NCBI GenBank assembly: GCA_018240105.1
Contig: JAFEGE010000042.1
Location: 1 to 32,259, forward strand
DNA length: 32,259 bases
Direction of reading: 5' to 3'
Source: Verrucomicrobiota bacterium
GTDB taxonomy: Bacteria > Chlamydiota > Chlamydiia > Chlamydiales > 2-12-FULL-49-11
In this document: positions 32,140-32,259 of the stretch, piece after piece
Layout of the letters: each line of letters starts with the position of its first letter
Numbering within the stretch: position 1 is the stretch's first letter
The notes under the pieces: generated by a model
What the model saw: only the letters and a program-made list of their open reading frames with translations
Databases searched by the model: none
Told to the model about the DNA's origin: nothing
Position numbers and translations under genes: made by a program

Positions 32140-32259
32140 TAGACTTCTTTCAAAACCCCATTCGCTTGTTAAAATGCCTTTTTTTGGCATCTTTTTTAAG
32201 GATTTTTTCGACCATATGTACACATATGCTCTCAAAATTCCTTAGAAAACCTGCTCAAA
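32140..32259 (-). repeat. Right copy of the 120-bp structured repeat, inverted
   Basis: Exact reverse complement of 4-123, including the run lengths of A and T. Identity ends at 32140. The window therefore begins and ends in the same repeat, in opposite orientation. It may extend beyond the window end. Between it and the gene at 31997 is an AT-rich 142-base gap with an 8-bp hairpin, AAGCATGC/GCGTGCTT, at 32089-32108. Confidence 0.9.
32171..32197 (+). terminator. Terminator-like hairpin inside the right repeat
   Basis: AAAATGCC, seven T, GGCATCTT, then four more T: the mirror image of the hairpin at 70-92. It would stop transcripts leaving the window on the plus strand. Confidence 0.4.

Noticed and set aside
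1..32259. CRISPR arrays, insertion sequences, prophage or integrase genes
   Set aside because: No regularly spaced short repeats, transposase, integrase or phage structural genes were found. The only repeats are the three copies of the 120-bp element and one in-gene duplication.

Overview
The window almost certainly comes from the phylum Chlamydiae, most likely an amoeba- or arthropod-associated 'environmental' lineage rather than Chlamydia itself. The main evidence is a type III secretion block of SctU and SctV, a CopN-type gatekeeper and a small class I chaperone, lying next to malQ. A second chlamydial signature is a methionine aminopeptidase with an N-terminal SEC-C zinc motif, next to a MarC protein, and an rpmB/phospholipase D pair. 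An outside lineage is suggested by a complete kdpFABC potassium pump, a soluble transhydrogenase and several lineage-specific helical-repeat proteins. I cannot name the species from sequence alone.

Layout. Bases 4-123 and 32140-32259 are the same 120-bp repeat, identical and in opposite orientation, so the window is framed by inverted copies. A diverged third copy lies at 6944-7068. Bases 219-3709 form a minus-strand run: rpmB, a membrane-anchored phospholipase D-like protein with no ordinary start codon, marC, truA, map. Bases 3802-6051 hold murJ and a beta-carbonic anhydrase on the plus strand, meeting a secreted ParB-like protein (6005-6805, minus). Bases 7092-9591 hold sthA and three small plus-strand genes (two membrane proteins, one helix-turn-helix protein), ending in a strong terminator. 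Bases 9765-14175 are kdpF-kdpA-kdpB-kdpC; kdpF has only 28 codons. No KdpD/KdpE sensor pair is present.

Bases 14172-17189 (minus) carry an F-box-like hypothetical protein, an MFS transporter and an APH/ThrB-fold kinase-like protein. Bases 17239-21126 (plus) carry an exported protein, an exported transglutaminase-like/TPR protein and an ABC exporter. Bases 21123-22117 (minus) carry two small hypothetical genes. Bases 22218-28805 carry malQ (minus), copN plus chaperone (plus), and sctV and sctU (minus). Bases 28990-31997 (minus) carry three hypothetical proteins, at least two with helical repeats, upstream of sctU.

How it fits together. Gene packing is tight, with 0-4 bp junctions in murJ/carbonic anhydrase, kdpA/B/C, copN/chaperone and sctU/sctV, and short tail-to-tail overlaps. 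The T3SS block keeps the gene set I recall from Chlamydia trachomatis (cdsU-cdsV-copN-scc1-malQ), but copN-chaperone is flipped in place and has its own strong ribosome binding site. The helical-repeat genes next to sctU are reasonable effector or host-interaction candidates, by inference only. The observations I rate highest are the structured 120-bp repeat family, a hairpin that buries the ribosome binding site of the gene at 30358-31398, the start-less phospholipase D, the copN inversion, and the kdp operon lying over a fragment of an older reading frame. No rRNA, tRNA, CRISPR array or transposase gene was recognised. No stretch over 300 bases lacks a gene.
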